This document shows, piece by piece, positions 62,680 through 64,000 of a stretch of 64,000 bases of DNA; the first letter of the stretch is position 1; each line of letters begins with the position of its first letter. This DNA is from Cichorium intybus. Taxonomy: Eukaryota > Streptophyta > Magnoliopsida > Asterales > Asteraceae. Location: positions 61,711,205 through 61,775,204 of the forward strand of contig CM042012.1 in NCBI GenBank assembly GCA_023525715.1. Reading direction: 5' to 3'. The translations under genes and the position numbers were made by a program. Under the pieces are notes generated by a model. It did not search any database, had not been told where the DNA came from, and worked only from the letters and a program-made list of their open reading frames with translations.

Positions 62680-62687
62680 TATAAATA
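62680..62687 (+). promoter_or_regulatory. TATA box of Athila-type LTR
   Basis: TATAAATA, 16 bp after the last GC-rich motif. Confidence 0.7.
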
Positions 62688-63860
62688 GAACGCATTGGAC
62701 GACCATTTGGAGGACCATTGTTAGAATCCAAGAGAGAAATCAGACATTTGACATTTTAGAACTATTGTATTTCGTGTATTTCAACATTTCATGTGTGATA
62801 AATGTATTTGAGAGTTATTTACATTACAAGAAGGAGCTAGGATCTTCATTTGTTGCAAGGATTCATCGATTTTAACCGGTTGGTATCTTTTATCATGTAT
62901 TCTTCATATTGTTGTTGTATATTTGATACCATGCTAGGCTAGATCCCTGTAGCTTTTGCCTAGGTGATGTTGATTCATTAATATAAATTTGTGTTGATCT
63001 AGTTCTTGATTCAAGTTAAATATCGGTTAGGATATATAATTTGCATGCTATACATATTGAATGTGATTAAAGTTTATAATCTTGATAGCCATCTTCATAT
63101 GATTAAAGTTTATTGACCATTTAAACGTATTGATCATATGAACTATTTTGATGTGTAATTGACACCTATATATCATTGGACTAGTTATTGACCATTTAAC
63201 TAGGGAAGTTATTTTAGCTATAAACTTGATTAGTGAAATAAAACTTATATCATATTTAGTTACAACTCATGACCATTGATTGTATGATCATATCACTATG
63301 ACCATTAGGGTATGGCCTATGTTTGCATGCTAGATTATATTAATTATTCATGATTATAAGTTATTTAGTTACATGACCATTGTGCTATATTAACTTAGAA
63401 ATTATAGAATTGGTGACTTGACCATATGATCCTACCACTTAATGCTACCTATTTTAACTCATTGCACATAATCAAAACTAGTCAACCTAGATTTATATGA
63501 ATCAACAAATCCTAGGCGAAAGCTTCCCTTGTTATAATTTGATCATATTATCTCTTTATTGTTGTGTTGTTACGATAATTGTTATTTATTATTTCGTCTA
63601 TTTTACAAGCATCCAAAACTTAGTTTTACGAGTTTTTACTAAAACTCGCCTCTAAACTGTTTGATTGATAATTGAAAACTTTAAGTTAGTTAATAACTCC
63701 CTGTGGAAATTCGATACCTTTACTTACCAAAACTATACTATTAAATGATCGAGTAATACTTGCTCGTAAGTCTAATAGTCATTTAATTAGGTAAATAATT
63801 GGATTAAGACTTTAAAATCATAATAACTACAAGTTAGTTGTTTTGAACACAACAAGTTTT

Positions 63861-63878
63861 TGGCGCCGTTGCCGGGGA
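63861..63878 (+). promoter_or_regulatory. Primer-binding site, tRNA-Asp type
   Basis: TGGCGCCGTTGCCGGGGA is complementary to the 3' end of plant tRNA-Asp and lies 6 bp after the LTR. This primer is typical of Athila elements. Confidence 0.9.
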
Positions 63879-64000
63879 GTTATTTAATTAATTCTATTGT
63901 TTACAATTGTTAGTCAATCGATCCTTTTTACGGTTTCTACCGTCGGAAGTTAATTTTTCTAGTTTGTTTCAAAACTTGCATTTATTTCTCTATTATTGTT
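63879..64000. other. Start of the Athila-type element's leader
   Basis: Non-coding; the gag would lie beyond the window. Confidence 0.5.

Larger units (their letters stand above)
62306..63854 (+). repeat. Athila-type gypsy 5' LTR
   Basis: The proposed LTR runs from TGTTAGAG (62306) to GAACACAACA (63854), with TGTT/AACA inverted ends and about 1.55 kb, usual for Athila. The right end is fixed by the tRNA-Asp primer site that follows. The left end is less certain because no second LTR is in the window. The element continues past the right edge. Confidence 0.7.

Noticed and set aside
62495..62731. 78-residue Arg-rich - strand ORF
   Set aside because: Created by the GC-rich motif repeats of the Athila-type LTR.

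Overview
The window looks like plant nuclear DNA, eudicot and possibly Asteraceae (this is inferred from the style of the retroelements and cannot be settled here). It is AT-rich and dominated by retrotransposons. Only one gene looks intact and host-encoded: an HD-Zip class I transcription factor of the ATHB5/6/16 type, in three exons at 51127-53032 on the + strand. Almost everything else is mobile DNA, much of it resolvable to the base through LTR ends, primer-binding sites, polypurine tracts and target-site duplications (TSDs).

Layout. (1) 1-2.9 kb: 3' part of a Ty3/gypsy Tat-lineage element on the - strand, with a dead integrase, a 60/120-bp tandem array and an accessory ORF running antisense to pol. 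(2) 3.3-5.0 kb and 57.3-60.8 kb: two related AT-rich elements that share a CCCGCGCGTTGCG head. (3) 7.3-10.2 kb: a decayed L1-like LINE on the - strand, split by a Cassandra-type (5S rRNA-containing) TRIM complex at 8137-8907. That complex has three LTRs, two of them head to head, inside a single TSD. (4) 11030-42654: a 31.6-kb composite. A Copia element of SIRE/Maximus type ('A', TSD CTACT) carries gag-pol, two antisense Agenet (Tudor-like) ORFs and a spliced sense accessory ORF. Copia-type element 'B' (21590-37103, TSD CCTTT), which has gag but no pol, is inserted in A. LTR element 'C' (22105-29605, - strand) is inserted in the (TA)n tract of B's 5' LTR. C has no gag or pol but carries a captured RWP-RK/RKD plant gene with its introns, antisense to the element. 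(5) 42.7-49.8 kb: two LTRs of a gypsy-like family with 18-bp minisatellites, plus element 'D' (44663-48961, TSD CCTGT), a non-coding LTR element. (6) 50.9-53.1 kb: the HD-Zip gene. (7) 54.0-55.2 kb solo LTR; 55.76-56.03 kb tRNA-derived SINE with a 10-bp TSD. (8) 62.3-64.0 kb: the 5' LTR and tRNA-Asp primer-binding site of an Athila-type gypsy element that runs off the right edge.

How the parts relate. The nesting gives a relative order of insertion: A, then B, then C. In A, the antisense Agenet pair and the sense accessory ORF face away from each other across about 0.9 kb (B removed). Each Agenet copy has its own TATA box 50 bp before its ATG, so this block looks like a divergently transcribed accessory module. 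The strongest candidates for something undescribed are this module, the RKD-carrying element C, and the three-LTR Cassandra structure. All percentages, ages and family names below are by eye; no search or alignment was run.
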